64,000 nucleotides of DNA from Micromonospora sp. BL4 (GTDB lineage: Bacteria > Actinomycetota > Actinomycetes > Mycobacteriales > Micromonosporaceae), in the NCBI RefSeq assembly GCF_003667505.1, contig NZ_RCVJ01000171.1, forward strand, positions 1-64,000. The letters run 5' to 3'. The position numbers and the translations under genes were made by a program. Below are positions 41,601 to 50,292 of this stretch, one piece after another; the first letter of the stretch is position 1; the number at the start of each line of letters is the position of its first letter. The notes under the pieces were generated by a model. It saw only the letters and a program-made list of their open reading frames with translations. It had not been told where the DNA came from and ran no database searches.

Positions 41601-44304
41601 CCTGGAAGAGCTTCGTCTTCGGGTCGAACAGGTGGACGTAGTTGCGGGCGCGCTCCAGGAAGTACCGCGACTCCTCCTTGAGCCGGTCGCGCTCCGACTT
41701 CGGCGTGGCCGGGTCCTTGGCCAGGGCCGCGCCCATGTTGCCGATGCCGTAGTCGTTGATGAAGCCTTCCAGCGCCCACGACACCGACTCTCCGGTGGAG
41801 GTCGGCGTGTAGCCGAGGAACAGCGAGGTCTCGATGCCCTTGCGGCCCACGGCGCTGCGGCCGGAGGCGACGGTCGCGTCCTTGACCGCCGCGTCGTACG
41901 CCGCGATCGGGTCGGGCAGCTTGACGCCGGTGAGGTACGCCTGGGCCAGCGCCACATTGGCGCTGGTGCCGGTCATCAGGTCGGCGTAGCCCGGGGACGA
42001 CCAGCGGGCGATCCAGCCGCCGTCACGGTAGTGCTGGACGAACCCGTCCGAGATCCTGGCCGCGACGTCCGGGTACAGCAGCGCGTAGGCGGGCCACACG
42101 GTGCGGTAGGTGTCCCAGAAGCCGTTGTTGACGTAGATCTGACCATCGACGATCTTCGCGCCGGTGTGGGTGGCGGTCGACGTGCCGGTGGGCGCCGACA
42201 CCGGGCTCGCGTACTGCCAGCGCGGCGCGGCGGCGGTGCCGGTGTTCTCCGACTGCGAGTTCGGGTACAGGTTCAGCCGGTACAGGTTTGAGTACATCGT
42301 CACGAGCTGCGTCTCGGTCGCGCCCCGCACCTCGACCCGGCCGAGCCGGTCCTTCCACGCGGCGGTGGCGGCGGCGTGGACCTGGTCGAAGCTCTTCCCG
42401 GTGACCTCCAGGTCGAGGTTCCGGCGCGCCTGGTCGACCGAGAGGAACGAGGTCGCGATGCGCATCGTCACCTGGCGGTTCGCGGACACGTCGAAGGTGG
42501 CGGCCGTCGCGGAGGACGCGGTCGGCGCCCGGTCGAAGGCGCCGGACACGAACATCCGGCTACGACCGGCCGACAGGCCACTTCCGTTGTCCACCCAGCC
42601 GGTGAACGTGCCGTCGGCGCCGATGGTGAACGTGCCGTTGTAGAAGACGAGGCTTCCGGTCGCCTGCCCGGACGGGAAGGTGAACCGCATGATCCCGGCG
42701 TGGTCGGTCGGCGACATCTCGGCGATCAGACCGTTCTGCAGCGCGACCCGGTAGAAGTCCGGCTGCGCCGTCTCGTCGTCGTGGCTGAACGCGAGCCCCC
42801 GGCTGCTGGGCGGCCCGGTGAGGGGTCCGTCGCCGGTCACCGGCATGACCGACATCTGGTTGCGGTCACCCATCCACGGGCTCGGCTCGTGCGAGATCGC
42901 GAGGCCCTGGAGCGTGGGCAGGTTGGCGGCGTTGTTGACCCGGTGGTACTGGTACTCCCACGAGTCGGACGTCGCGTCGGTCACCGGCGTGAAGAAGTTG
43001 AAGCCGTTCGGCACCGAGGTGATCGGCAGGTTGTTGCCGCGCGAGAACCCACCCGTCGAGTTCGTCCCGCGCCGGGTGTCGACGTAGTTGGTGAGCCGCG
43101 ATCCGTCGATCGACGCCGGGGAGGCCGTCACGGCGACGTCGTCGAGCCAGCCCTGGAACCGGGTGTCCGCCGTTGCCTGCGGGTTGTCGTACGCGAGCAG
43201 GATGCGGTCGATCGTCTTGCCGCGCGCGATCGCGCCGATGTCGGCCCGCACCGCGTTCCACTGCTCGGCGTAGAGCACCTTCGACGCGCCCTGTCCGGCC
43301 GGGGTGAGCGCGTAACCGTGCTGGTCGACGGGCGACAGGCGGCTCAGGTAGCTGCCGTCGGTGAAGTGCAGGTCGACGGCCGCGAAGGTGGACGGGTACC
43401 CGGGGTCCTGGCCGGTGTACTCGGGGAAGATCTTGTAGGACAGCCGCGTCTTCGGTCCCACCGGGATGTGCACGTCGAACAGCCGGTTGGTCGCGTACGA
43501 CCGGCCGTCGTCTACGGCGCCGCCCGCGTACCGCAGCGAAGCCAGTCCGGTGAAGCCGACCCCCGGCTTGGTGGTGTAACCGTCGGCCGGACCGGCGCCG
43601 ACGACGCTGACCATGGGGGCGGCCGGCGGTCGGACGGTGGAGCCGTCGCTGATGTCCCAGCCGGCGAGCTGAACGAGGGGGTCACCGGTGTTGGCGGTGA
43701 TGTTCAGCCGGTAGTAGCCGTAGGCGGTCGTGTTCGCGAAGCTGTAGGTCCTGGTGGCGAACCGCCCGGCGAAGCTCTGCCCGGTCTGCCGGTTCAGGTC
43801 GACCCAGGTGTCGCCGTCGTTGGACCCCTGCACGGTGAAGTCCCTGGGGTCCCGGGTCGGCTCGTCGTTCGCGGAGGTCAGCGCGTACCGCACCACGGTC
43901 GACGGCTTGGCCAGCTGGTACGTCACCCAGCCGGTCCGGCTGCGCGCCAGCCACTTGGTCGACGGATCGCCGTCCGCGAGCTTCGCGGCGGTTTCGTTCG
44001 GCGCGTTCTCGGCGCTCGCGGTCACCGCGCCGACCTGGTCGAGCAGGCTGCCGGGCAGCACCCGGCGGCTCGATCCGGTCAGGTTCGCCTGGACCGGCTT
44101 GCCCTTCGCGTCGACCTCGACGGTGGTCGCGGCGGGTTGCGGGTCGGCCGCCTCGAACGAGGAGCTGAAGTTGCCGGGCGGCGCGGTGGTGGGCGCGGCG
44201 CTGGCCAGGGGCGCGCCGATGATGAGTCCCACCGGCAGCAGGATCGCGGTTGTCGCGGCGATCAGGCGGGGGGACAGGCGGCGCGCGGTGGGGGGATGCG
44301 ACAT
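38686..44304 (-). CDS. Secreted multidomain GH92 alpha-mannosidase
   Basis: An 1872-residue extracellular enzyme. After a Sec signal (residues 1-36) come an F5/8-type carbohydrate-binding module (about 80-225), a lectin-like region (240-395), and the GH92 domain (about 400-1140) with RGTNSTGGFSRGNNLP, NNGFWDTYRTVWPAYALLYPD and GYLGDEDNGEMSAWYILSSLG, the calcium-dependent exo-alpha-mannosidase signatures. Then follow a second F5/8 module (about 1180-1315), a PKD-like domain (IDWGDGSPV), a carbohydrate-binding-like region (1400-1580), a second PKD (VQWGDGTV) and two IPT/Ig-like repeats (VNGSGFAAGERVTV, VDGAGFAPNEEVTV). There is no LPxTG. It likely trims alpha-mannose from glycoproteins or mannans. 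ATG 44304 has AAAGG upstream. Divergent from lacI-1, which may control it. Confidence 0.9.
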   Translation of the reverse strand: MSHPPTARRLSPRLIAATTAILLPVGLIIGAPLASAAPTTAPPGNFSSSFEAADPQPAATTVEVDAKGKPVQANLTGSSRRVLPGSLLDQVGAVTASAENAPNETAAKLADGDPSTKWLARSRTGWVTYQLAKPSTVVRYALTSANDEPTRDPRDFTVQGSNDGDTWVDLNRQTGQSFAGRFATRTYSFANTTAYGYYRLNITANTGDPLVQLAGWDISDGSTVRPPAAPMVSVVGAGPADGYTTKPGVGFTGLASLRYAGGAVDDGRSYATNRLFDVHIPVGPKTRLSYKIFPEYTGQDPGYPSTFAAVDLHFTDGSYLSRLSPVDQHGYALTPAGQGASKVLYAEQWNAVRADIGAIARGKTIDRILLAYDNPQATADTRFQGWLDDVAVTASPASIDGSRLTNYVDTRRGTNSTGGFSRGNNLPITSVPNGFNFFTPVTDATSDSWEYQYHRVNNAANLPTLQGLAISHEPSPWMGDRNQMSVMPVTGDGPLTGPPSSRGLAFSHDDETAQPDFYRVALQNGLIAEMSPTDHAGIMRFTFPSGQATGSLVFYNGTFTIGADGTFTGWVDNGSGLSAGRSRMFVSGAFDRAPTASSATAATFDVSANRQVTMRIATSFLSVDQARRNLDLEVTGKSFDQVHAAATAAWKDRLGRVEVRGATETQLVTMYSNLYRLNLYPNSQSENTGTAAAPRWQYASPVSAPTGTSTATHTGAKIVDGQIYVNNGFWDTYRTVWPAYALLYPDVAARISDGFVQHYRDGGWIARWSSPGYADLMTGTSANVALAQAYLTGVKLPDPIAAYDAAVKDATVASGRSAVGRKGIETSLFLGYTPTSTGESVSWALEGFINDYGIGNMGAALAKDPATPKSERDRLKEESRYFLERARNYVHLFDPKTKLFQGRDASGAFLAGDPLDWGGVYTETNGWNFAFTAQQDGQGLANLHGGPKALRDKLDQFFATPENADRPGGYGRTIHEMLEARAVRMGQLGMSNQPSHHIPYMYAYAGAPARTQAIVREILQRLYVGSEIGQGYLGDEDNGEMSAWYILSSLGIYPLQAGSSHWAIGSPQFTKMTVRRTTGDIVVNAPDNSTSNVYVQGVKVNGKKQRELSVDVSALARGGTIDFQMGSKPSTWGTGKNEAPPSLTRGDKAPEPLQDVTGPGLGTATATGGQDASKLFDDSSTTQLTFATATPQVSWASRGVRQKPTYYTLTSGADVGDPTDWRLQGSNDGITWSTVDSRRGEAFRWRNQTRPFTIDKPGRFTQFRLVVSRTVGAAQANLAEIELLAGGDIEIGGGDITVTAAGAVHATSGAPVSVPLASVTGGTASDYRATIDWGDGSPVTEGTLTLSSRAVYNVSGSHTYATPGHHQASVTVTDGTGQGSVTVGVDVAYAPSSGLTAAFDTVCVGDEGALAANCDAKSWAYSRAALTAAGVTQGQRHQVPGTELRFTLPEIPAGQPDNATGNGRTVVLDLPADARSISFIGAGTQGNQSTTGTATFSDGSTASIPIQLSDWTLGGNANGTPSYGNIVVAKAAYRLSGTSRDGAQPFLFATAPYQIPAGKTLVSVTLPTQTGDPGSAGRIHVFAIANDGTPAPALVTTAPANQTANAGQVLTAALGSVRGGVPGTTGYRARVQWGDGTVPDDVTVGSDGALSGRHTYAQEGTYTVHVTAWDTVSSSTATFTVTVARGGSQPAIEVSASATVTSGDAVAVNGSGFAAGERVTVTLGASPARTATVTASAAGAVRASVATSGDVPPGRYSVTATGASSRTPATATVQVTDKVEKPTYEPQAALTSTSGPRGTSITVDGAGFAPNEEVTVSFGDGLAVRTVRANGDGVIAGATVSVPAAAKVGPTSVALTGAISVTRVAQPFTVTG

Positions 44305-44727
44305 GAGGGGCAGGGCCTTTCGCCTCGAGCGGGGTCGAGTACGTCGAACGTCTGGGCAGAGTGGACCGTCGCTGGTGCGGTCGGTCCTTCGGAGCCGCAG
44401 CCTGACATCGTTGTCATGAAAACTCGTGACGCCGAGGCAGGAGCAGTGGACTGTCGCTGATGGTTCCGGTGGATCACAACCGTGTCAATGGGTTCGGCAG
44501 AGCGAAACAAGCCGGCCCGGAGCGGGTCGACCGCGACGGGACTTCACGGTGACGGGCCGAAAGTCCTCTCCGAAAACCGTTTCAAAGCGGGGTCGAGGGC
44601 ATCGAGCGATCGCCGGTCTCGGCAGCTCCGCCGACTTCCCGGGAGGCAGCCTGCGCACTACGCTTGCGAGGAGCAGGAGGCAGCTGACACCCGCTCATCA
44701 CCCTGAAATGATTGCGAAAGGCTTTCG
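44305..44727. other. Divergent promoter region between GH92 and lacI-1
   Basis: 423 bp without a credible gene. It contains TGACA-TCGT-TGTCA (44403-44416), a perfect inverted repeat about 100 bp before the GH92 start; CCGAAAACCGTTTC (44570-44583), resembling LacI half-sites; and the palindrome annotated at 44715. AT content rises locally around these sites, as expected for operators. Confidence 0.55.
44715..44727 (+). promoter_or_regulatory. LacI-type operator abutting the lacI-1 start
   Basis: CGAAAG (44715-44720), G, CTTTCG (44722-44727) is a 13-bp perfect palindrome directly before the GTG at 44728. GAAAGG within it is also the only ribosome site. Bound repressor would block the lacI-1 start itself, so autoregulation is likely. 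Confidence 0.6.
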
Positions 44728-45750
44728 GTGGGCCGACGACGATCCCAGTCAGTGACGTTGAGCGACGTGGCGAACCGCGCTGGCACCTCCGTGGCCACCG
44801 CGTCCAAGGCACTCAACAGCCGAGCCGAGGTGGCCCCGGAGACCCGCGAACGCGTCCTGCGGGCCGCCGCCGAGTTGTCGTTCCAGCCGAACGTGCTGGC
44901 TCGCGGGCTGATCTCCGGGCGCACCCGCACGGTCGGGCTGCTCACCGACGAACTCGGCGGCCGGTTCGCCATACCCATCCTGCTCGGAGCCGAGAACGCC
45001 CTCGGCAACGGGCAGATGTCCGTGCTGCTCTGCGACGCGCGCGGCGACGCGATCCGCCGGCAGCACTACATCCGTACCCTGCTCGCCCGCCAGGTCGACG
45101 GGTTCATCGTGGTCGGCGACAGCAACGACGTGCGCCCGTCGTTGACACAGGACATCCCCGTCCCGGTGGTCTACGCGTACGCCGAGTCGACCGATCCGAA
45201 CGACCTGTCGATCGTGGCGGACGACGAGGGCGGCGCCCGGCTGGCCGCCGAGCACCTGGTGTCGCACGGCCGCCGCAGGATCGGGCACATCACCGGGCCG
45301 GACACGTACCGTGCGGCACGTGACCGCGCCGCCGGCCTCCGAACGGTGCTCGCGGAGGCGGGGCTCACCCCGGCCGGCGACCCGCTCTACGGCGAGTGGT
45401 CGCAACGGTGGGGCCGGCACGCCGCGCGGCTGCTGCTCGCCGCCCGGCCGGACGTGGACGCGATCTTCTGCGGCAACGACCAGGTCGCCGCCGGCGCGGC
45501 CGACACCCTGCGCGACCTCGGTCGGAGGATCCCCGACGACGTGGCGATCGTGGGATACGACAACTGGGAGTTCTTCGCGGCCGACTGCCGGCCGCCGCTG
45601 ACCACCGTGGACCTCAATCTGGAACAGCTCGGGGCCGCCGCGGTCAACCATCTCTTCGCCGCGATGGACGGCAACGCCGGCAGCGGGGTCATCCGGCAAC
45701 CCGGCCGCCTGGTGGTCCGTGAGTCCACCGGCCCGGTTCTGCACCACTGA
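44728..45750 (+). CDS. LacI-family regulator 1
   Basis: A 340-residue LacI/GalR repressor. The helix-turn-helix is SVTLSDVANRAGTSVATASKALNSRAEVAPETRERVLRAA with hinge helix LARGL; the ligand domain (residues 65-335) has the periplasmic-binding fold, including DGFIVVGDSND, GHITGP and DAIFCGNDQVAAGAADTLRDLGRRIPDDVAIVGYDNWE. It closely resembles the convergent LacI-2, so one arose by duplication. The start is GTG 44728 with GAAAGG 6 nt upstream. The likely ligand is a sugar released by the neighbouring glycoside hydrolases, with GH92 as the nearest target; this is inferred. Confidence 0.92.
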   Translation: MGRRRSQSVTLSDVANRAGTSVATASKALNSRAEVAPETRERVLRAAAELSFQPNVLARGLISGRTRTVGLLTDELGGRFAIPILLGAENALGNGQMSVLLCDARGDAIRRQHYIRTLLARQVDGFIVVGDSNDVRPSLTQDIPVPVVYAYAESTDPNDLSIVADDEGGARLAAEHLVSHGRRRIGHITGPDTYRAARDRAAGLRTVLAEAGLTPAGDPLYGEWSQRWGRHAARLLLAARPDVDAIFCGNDQVAAGAADTLRDLGRRIPDDVAIVGYDNWEFFAADCRPPLTTVDLNLEQLGAAAVNHLFAAMDGNAGSGVIRQPGRLVVRESTGPVLHH

Positions 45751-45778
45751 GACCGCCACCGCGACGGCGGCACGGTGC

Positions 45779-46807
45779 TCAGCCGACGGGCAGGGTCGAC
45801 TCGCGCATCACGACGCGACCGGGAAACTCTTCCGAGCTGGGCGCGGCGCCGTCGATCGCCGCGAAGAGCCGCTGGCCGGCCACCTCGCCGAGGTGCTTCA
45901 GGTTCATGTCGATGCTGGTCAGTCGTGGGCGGGAGTCAGCGGCGATGGCCTCCCAGTTGTCGAAGCCGATGACCGAGATGCTGCGCGGCACGTCCCGTCC
46001 GAAGTCCCGCAGCGTCTCCAGGACACCACGGGCGATCTGGTCGCTGCCGCAGAAGATCGCGTCGACCTCGGGATGCTGCTCGATGACCATGTGCGCGGCG
46101 GCTCTCCCCCAGGACTCGTCCCACGACCCGAAGTAGGGCCGGTCGCCGACCATGGGCAGGCCGGCGGCGGCGAGGGCGGCCGCCGCGCCCTCCGCCCGGT
46201 CCCTCGCCGCCTGGAACCCGGCCTCCCCGGTGATGTGGGCGATGGCGCGTCGGCCGCACGCCAGCAGATGCTCGATGGCGAGCCGGCCACCACCCACGTT
46301 GTCGACCGTGATCGAGATGTCCGCCGGGTCGGCGGAGGGGGCGTAGACGTACACGACCGGCACGGGGATGGTGCCGGCCAGCGGCGGCCGGGGGTCGGTG
46401 CGGGAACCCACGACGATCAGGCCGTCCACCCGCCGGGACAGCAGCGCCTGCACGTGGTGCTTCTCCCGGATCGCGTCGCCGCGCGCGTCGCAGAGGAAGA
46501 CCGAGACCTGCCCGGCTCCGGACGCGTCCTCGGCCCCCATCAGGATGGGGATCGAGAAGCGCCCCTCCAGGTCACTCGTCAGCAGGCCGACGGTGCCGGT
46601 GCGCCCGCTGAGCAACCCCCGGGCCAGGGCGTTCGGCGCGAAGGACAACAGCTCCGCGGCCTCCAGCACCCGGACCCTCGTGCTCGACCGCACCTCACCG
46701 CGACCGTTGATGGCCTTGGACGCGGTGGCGACCGACACCCCGGCGAGCTTGGCGACATCGGTGAGCGTGGGTGGGCGGTAGGCGGGGACCTCGGGTTCGG
46801 TGGTCAT
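45779..46807 (-). CDS. LacI-family regulator 2
   Basis: A 342-residue LacI/GalR repressor, paralogous to LacI-1 throughout: TLTDVAKLAGVSVATASKAINGRGEV, LARGLLSGRTGTVGLLTSDLEGRFSIPILMGAE, FLCDARGDAIREKHHVQALLSRRVDGLIVVG, DAIFCGSDQIARGVLETLRDFGRDVPRSISVIGFDNWE. ATG 46807 has GAGAGGGAG 6 nt upstream; the longer frame to 46834 has none. The two genes converge tail to tail with 28 bp between stops. It is probably the regulator of the arabinosidase side of the locus (GH127 lies immediately upstream on the same strand), but no experiment-level evidence is in the sequence. Confidence 0.92.
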   Translation of the reverse strand: MTTEPEVPAYRPPTLTDVAKLAGVSVATASKAINGRGEVRSSTRVRVLEAAELLSFAPNALARGLLSGRTGTVGLLTSDLEGRFSIPILMGAEDASGAGQVSVFLCDARGDAIREKHHVQALLSRRVDGLIVVGSRTDPRPPLAGTIPVPVVYVYAPSADPADISITVDNVGGGRLAIEHLLACGRRAIAHITGEAGFQAARDRAEGAAAALAAAGLPMVGDRPYFGSWDESWGRAAAHMVIEQHPEVDAIFCGSDQIARGVLETLRDFGRDVPRSISVIGFDNWEAIAADSRPRLTSIDMNLKHLGEVAGQRLFAAIDGAAPSSEEFPGRVVMRESTLPVG

Positions 46808-47152
46808 GCGATGCTCCCTCTCAGCGACCGACACAGGTGCGCTGCGCGTCGGCGAGGCCGTCGCCGGGTGTCTTGTCGATCAGCCAGCGGAGCACATCCT
46901 AAAACCTTTTCGGAGATCTTGCGGCGCGGGTGTGCCCCGGCAGCAGGCGCGGGCCCCCCTACCGGAGCGGACACTACCTGGGGCGCTGGTCGCCCCGGCA
47001 CGGGCCTGGTTGCGCATCCCGAAAACGCTCGAAACATCGGTGCCGGTCGCGGCAGCGCCAACGATGGCGCCGACGCCGAAACCACCGTGGCCCGGTCGGG
47101 TCGACCGGGCCACGGCCATCCGGCACGCGGGCGTACCGCGATCCGGCGACGC
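46808..47152. other. Intergenic region with lacI-2 promoter, operator-like sites and a terminator
   Basis: 345 bp with no gene. Near lacI-2, CCTAAAACCTTTTCGG (46898-46913) is an imperfect palindrome; read on the minus strand it begins CCGAAAA, like the site at 44570. CCGAAAACGCTCGAAAC occurs at 47019-47035. The distal part holds the terminator at 47085-47115 for the GH127-LamG gene. Confidence 0.5.
47085..47115 (-). terminator. Terminator of the GH127-LamG gene
   Basis: CCGTGGCCCGGTCG (47085-47098) pairs perfectly with CGACCGGGCCACGG (47102-47115) around a GGT loop: a 14-bp stem, 38 nt beyond the stop at 47153. Confidence 0.7.
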
Positions 47153-50100
47153 CTACGGAGCGAGCTCCTTGTTGGACCGCGCGGCGCTCGTCACGACGAT
47201 CGACCTCTCCTCCCGGCTCAGGAGCCCGTCCTTGACGAACGACTGCGCGAGGTGGTTGACGGCCGACACGAACTGGCCGTGGTTGGAGAAGGGCGCCTGA
47301 TCCCAGAGCAGGTCGAGGAAGGTCGGGCCGTCAGTGCCGGGTGACGGCACGCCCGCCACGGGTACGTCGTAGTTGGGCAACCCGTCGTTCCGCTTGCGGT
47401 TGGGCACACCGGTGTCGACCGACCCGAACACGATCGTCGGCTCGACCCGCCGGAAGTACGACGAGGCGGCCTGCGTGTCGCCGATGTGGTACGGCCGCAG
47501 GGTGAAGCCGTGCGTGGTGAAGAGCGCGTCGCCCGCCTCCGTGCTGCCGGCGGCTGTGATCGCCGCGCGGGCGTAGTCGCCGTCCCGCTTCAGGTGGCGG
47601 TACAGGGACAGTTCCCGGTAGTTGCCGACACCCGGGTTTCCGAGGATCTGCAGCAGGAGGGGACCCCAGAAGATCGATTGGGTGTCGGGGCGGTCCAGCG
47701 CCCGCTCGATCCGGATGCTGAACGGCATCCGGATCTCGATGGTGTCGCCCGGCTTCCACGTCCGGCTCACGGTCAGGTAGGTGCCGGGCTTGGCGGCGCC
47801 CTTCTGAACGACGCCGTTGACCGTCACGACGAAGCCCTTCTCCACCCAGCCCGGCACCCGCAGCTTGATGTCGAGCCGCCCGCGCCCGTCGACGGTCAGC
47901 CTGGTGCGGTCCTCCCGCGGGTAGTTCGTCTCCTGGGTGACGACGAAGCCCTTCTCGGCCCAGGTCAGCGTCGACGGCACGTACAGGTTGACCCACAGCG
48001 CCCTGCCGTCGGCCGACTTGAAGTAGACCGTCTCCTGGTACTTGGTGTGGTTCTCCATGCCGGTCCCGCCGCAGCAGGTGCCGGTGTTGCCGTAGCTGCG
48101 GGTGGCGCCCGGGGTCAGCGGTTGGAAGTAGGTGACCTGCGGGTTGTTGACGTTCGTGTTGTCGGCACGCGAACCGAGGATCTGGTTGAGCAGGCCGCGC
48201 TCGTAGTAGTCCAGGTACGCCGGGTCGTGCTCGTGCAGGAACAGGTTACGAGCCAGCTTGATCAGGTTGTAGGTGGTGCAGGTCTCCGCGCCACCCTGGG
48301 CGATCGAGTTCGCGATGTTGTCCCGGTTCTGGAACAACTCGGTGTTGTTGTTGGAGCCCGGGTAGTTGCCGCCGGTCCCGCCGTTGGCGTACATCCGGTG
48401 CGGGACGACCATGCCGAAGAAGTTCTTGGCGGCCTTGAGGTACTCGGGGTCACCGCTGTGCTCGTAGACGCGCAGGTAGCCGACGAACTGCGGCACGTGC
48501 GAGTTGGCGTGCAGCCGATCCGGTCGGCGACGACCGGGACGGGTCTGCGGCGTCGTGACGAGGATGTCGCGGTTCTCGACGCAGGCGTCGAAGAGCGACT
48601 CCCGGTTGTCGAAGCGCTTGGCGGTGTCCAGGTGCCGCGCGTCGCGGGTGAGCGCGTAGATCTCGGGGAACACCTCGTTCGCGCCACCGGTCTCGCCGGC
48701 GATGTAGAGGTCCCACATGTAGTTCAGGTTGTCCCGGGTGATCGGGCCCGTGTACGCGGGATGGTTCTTGTCCCCGACGGTCAGCGCCAGGTGGGCCCAC
48801 TCGGCCATCCTGACGACCACGTCGAGGGCCTTGGGGTTGTCGGTGTGGTAGTACGCGTCGAGCAGACCACGCATGATCTTGTGCTGCGTGTACCACGGCG
48901 CCCAGGTGTTGGTGCTCAGGTCGCCGCCGTAGACGGCCCACCGTGGCGGACCGAGCCGGAGCACCGCGTCCTCCGGGATCGCGCCCAGGTAGCCCGGGTG
49001 GGTCGGGATCCAGTCGGCCGCTCCCCCGCTCTGGCTCGCCACGATGCCGCCGTCCCGGCCGTTGGGCGAGGCGTCCCTGATGGTGGAGCCCCCCTCCTCG
49101 TCGAACCGGTACCAGGCGATCGACCCGCCGCCGGTGCTCCCGGCAGCCGAGTCCAGCAGCGACCGGACCTCCGGCTGGCTCAGGGCCCGGTCGAAGATGT
49201 GGAACTCGTCGACGGTGGCGTCCAGGTACGCGTCGCCGTACTGCGACCGCCCGATCCACCGGTTCCCGGGGTTTCCGAGGTTGGCCGGGCTGAGAGTCAT
49301 GGCCGTGTTCTGGCCGGCCTGTTCACCGTTCACGTACAGCGTGCCGGTGTTCTGGGTGAGGGTGACGGCGAGGTGCACCCACTGGTTCGTGGGCAGGGCC
49401 GCGGCGCCGTCGATCCGTTGCTCGCCACCGCCCCCGCTGACCGTGATCGCGAACCTCGGCACGTTGCCGGTGACACCGGCGCGCGGGGTCAGGAACATGT
49501 TGACCGTGGTGTTCTGACCGAAGTCGAACAGCCGGCTCCAGCTCTGGGTGGAGGCGAGATTCACCCAGGCGGCGATCGTGAAGTCGGCGAGCTGGCTGAT
49601 CGCCTCCTGCGGCAGGGCGACGTGCTGTGCCTGGCTCGGGCCGTTCAGGCGCAGGCCGCTTCCGAAGCGACCCGGTACCCGGCCGATCTGCGGCTCCTCC
49701 GGTTCCTCGCCGCCCGGGCCGCCCCCGCCCATCCGCGCGGTGATCGCGGCCTGGCACGCCGCCAACTCGTCGACCATCCAGTCGAGCTTGCTCTTGAAGA
49801 TCGGTTCGCCGTGGTCGGCGTAACCCTGCGCCAGGGCCGTCATGAAGTGGCCGGCCCAGTGGCCGCTGAGCAGCCCACCGTCCTCCCAGCCCCCGGGGAC
49901 GGAGACGCCCGGCGGGTTCGGTCGTCCGGCCTGGTTGTTGAACAGCACGAGGAAGCGCCGCTCGTCGAGCTGCCGCAGGTAGCTCTTCATGCGGTCACGC
50001 TTCTCCTGGAGCAGGCCGTCGCCCAGCGTCACGTCACGCAGCTGGAACGGCCGGACCGGGGCGGTGCCGCCGGGGCCGGGATCGGCCGGGACGGCGCCCG

Positions 50101-50251
50101 GAGAGGCCAGGCCGGTCGTCGTCCCGGTGGCCGTCGCTGCCTCCGCGGCGGTCGCCGGGAGCGCGCCGGCGGCGGCCACTGCCGCGGCGCCGATGGCCGA
50201 TGCCTGAAGTACCTGACGTCGGCTGACGGGCATCTTGTCGGATTCCACCAT
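47153..50251 (-). CDS. Exported GH127-type arabinofuranosidase with inserted LamG domain
   Basis: A 1032-residue Tat-exported enzyme (SRRQVLQASAIGAAAVAAAG at 10-29). The GH127/DUF1680 domain starts at about 70 (FQLRDVTLGDGLLQEKRDRM) and is interrupted at about 189-414 by a LamG/concanavalin-like module (GRFGSGLRLNG, FTIAAWVNLAST, WIGRSQYGDAYLDATVDEFHIFDRALS), resuming with LRLGPPRWAVYGGDLSTNTWAPWYTQHKIM. Active-site residues of the GH127/GH146 type are present: Glu656 and Cys658 (GGAETCTTYN) and Cys726-Cys727 (GTCCGGTGMENH), which in HypBA1-like enzymes bind zinc, with one cysteine as nucleophile. It likely releases L-arabinofuranose from plant glycans. ATG 50251 has AAAGGACG upstream. It ends the surface part of the locus, next to DUF916. 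Confidence 0.9.
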   Translation of the reverse strand: MVESDKMPVSRRQVLQASAIGAAAVAAAGALPATAAEAATATGTTTGLASPGAVPADPGPGGTAPVRPFQLRDVTLGDGLLQEKRDRMKSYLRQLDERRFLVLFNNQAGRPNPPGVSVPGGWEDGGLLSGHWAGHFMTALAQGYADHGEPIFKSKLDWMVDELAACQAAITARMGGGGPGGEEPEEPQIGRVPGRFGSGLRLNGPSQAQHVALPQEAISQLADFTIAAWVNLASTQSWSRLFDFGQNTTVNMFLTPRAGVTGNVPRFAITVSGGGGEQRIDGAAALPTNQWVHLAVTLTQNTGTLYVNGEQAGQNTAMTLSPANLGNPGNRWIGRSQYGDAYLDATVDEFHIFDRALSQPEVRSLLDSAAGSTGGGSIAWYRFDEEGGSTIRDASPNGRDGGIVASQSGGAADWIPTHPGYLGAIPEDAVLRLGPPRWAVYGGDLSTNTWAPWYTQHKIMRGLLDAYYHTDNPKALDVVVRMAEWAHLALTVGDKNHPAYTGPITRDNLNYMWDLYIAGETGGANEVFPEIYALTRDARHLDTAKRFDNRESLFDACVENRDILVTTPQTRPGRRRPDRLHANSHVPQFVGYLRVYEHSGDPEYLKAAKNFFGMVVPHRMYANGGTGGNYPGSNNNTELFQNRDNIANSIAQGGAETCTTYNLIKLARNLFLHEHDPAYLDYYERGLLNQILGSRADNTNVNNPQVTYFQPLTPGATRSYGNTGTCCGGTGMENHTKYQETVYFKSADGRALWVNLYVPSTLTWAEKGFVVTQETNYPREDRTRLTVDGRGRLDIKLRVPGWVEKGFVVTVNGVVQKGAAKPGTYLTVSRTWKPGDTIEIRMPFSIRIERALDRPDTQSIFWGPLLLQILGNPGVGNYRELSLYRHLKRDGDYARAAITAAGSTEAGDALFTTHGFTLRPYHIGDTQAASSYFRRVEPTIVFGSVDTGVPNRKRNDGLPNYDVPVAGVPSPGTDGPTFLDLLWDQAPFSNHGQFVSAVNHLAQSFVKDGLLSREERSIVVTSAARSNKELAP

Positions 50252-50263
50252 TGCGGATCGTCC

Positions 50264-50290
50264 TTTCGAGCGGGGATCTTTCGAGCGGGG
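50264..50290 (-). repeat. Short direct repeat between DUF916 and GH127-LamG genes
   Basis: TTTCGAGCGGGG occurs at 50264-50275 and 50279-50290 (15-bp period), in the 41-bp gap before the GH127-LamG start. One copy supplies part of the ribosome-site region. Significance unknown. Confidence 0.5.
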
Positions 50291-50292
50291 GG

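Noticed and set aside
38686..44304. LPxTG sorting signal on the GH92 enzyme
   Set aside because: The C-terminus ends in an Ig-like strand (AQPFTVTG) with no LPxTG, span or basic tail.
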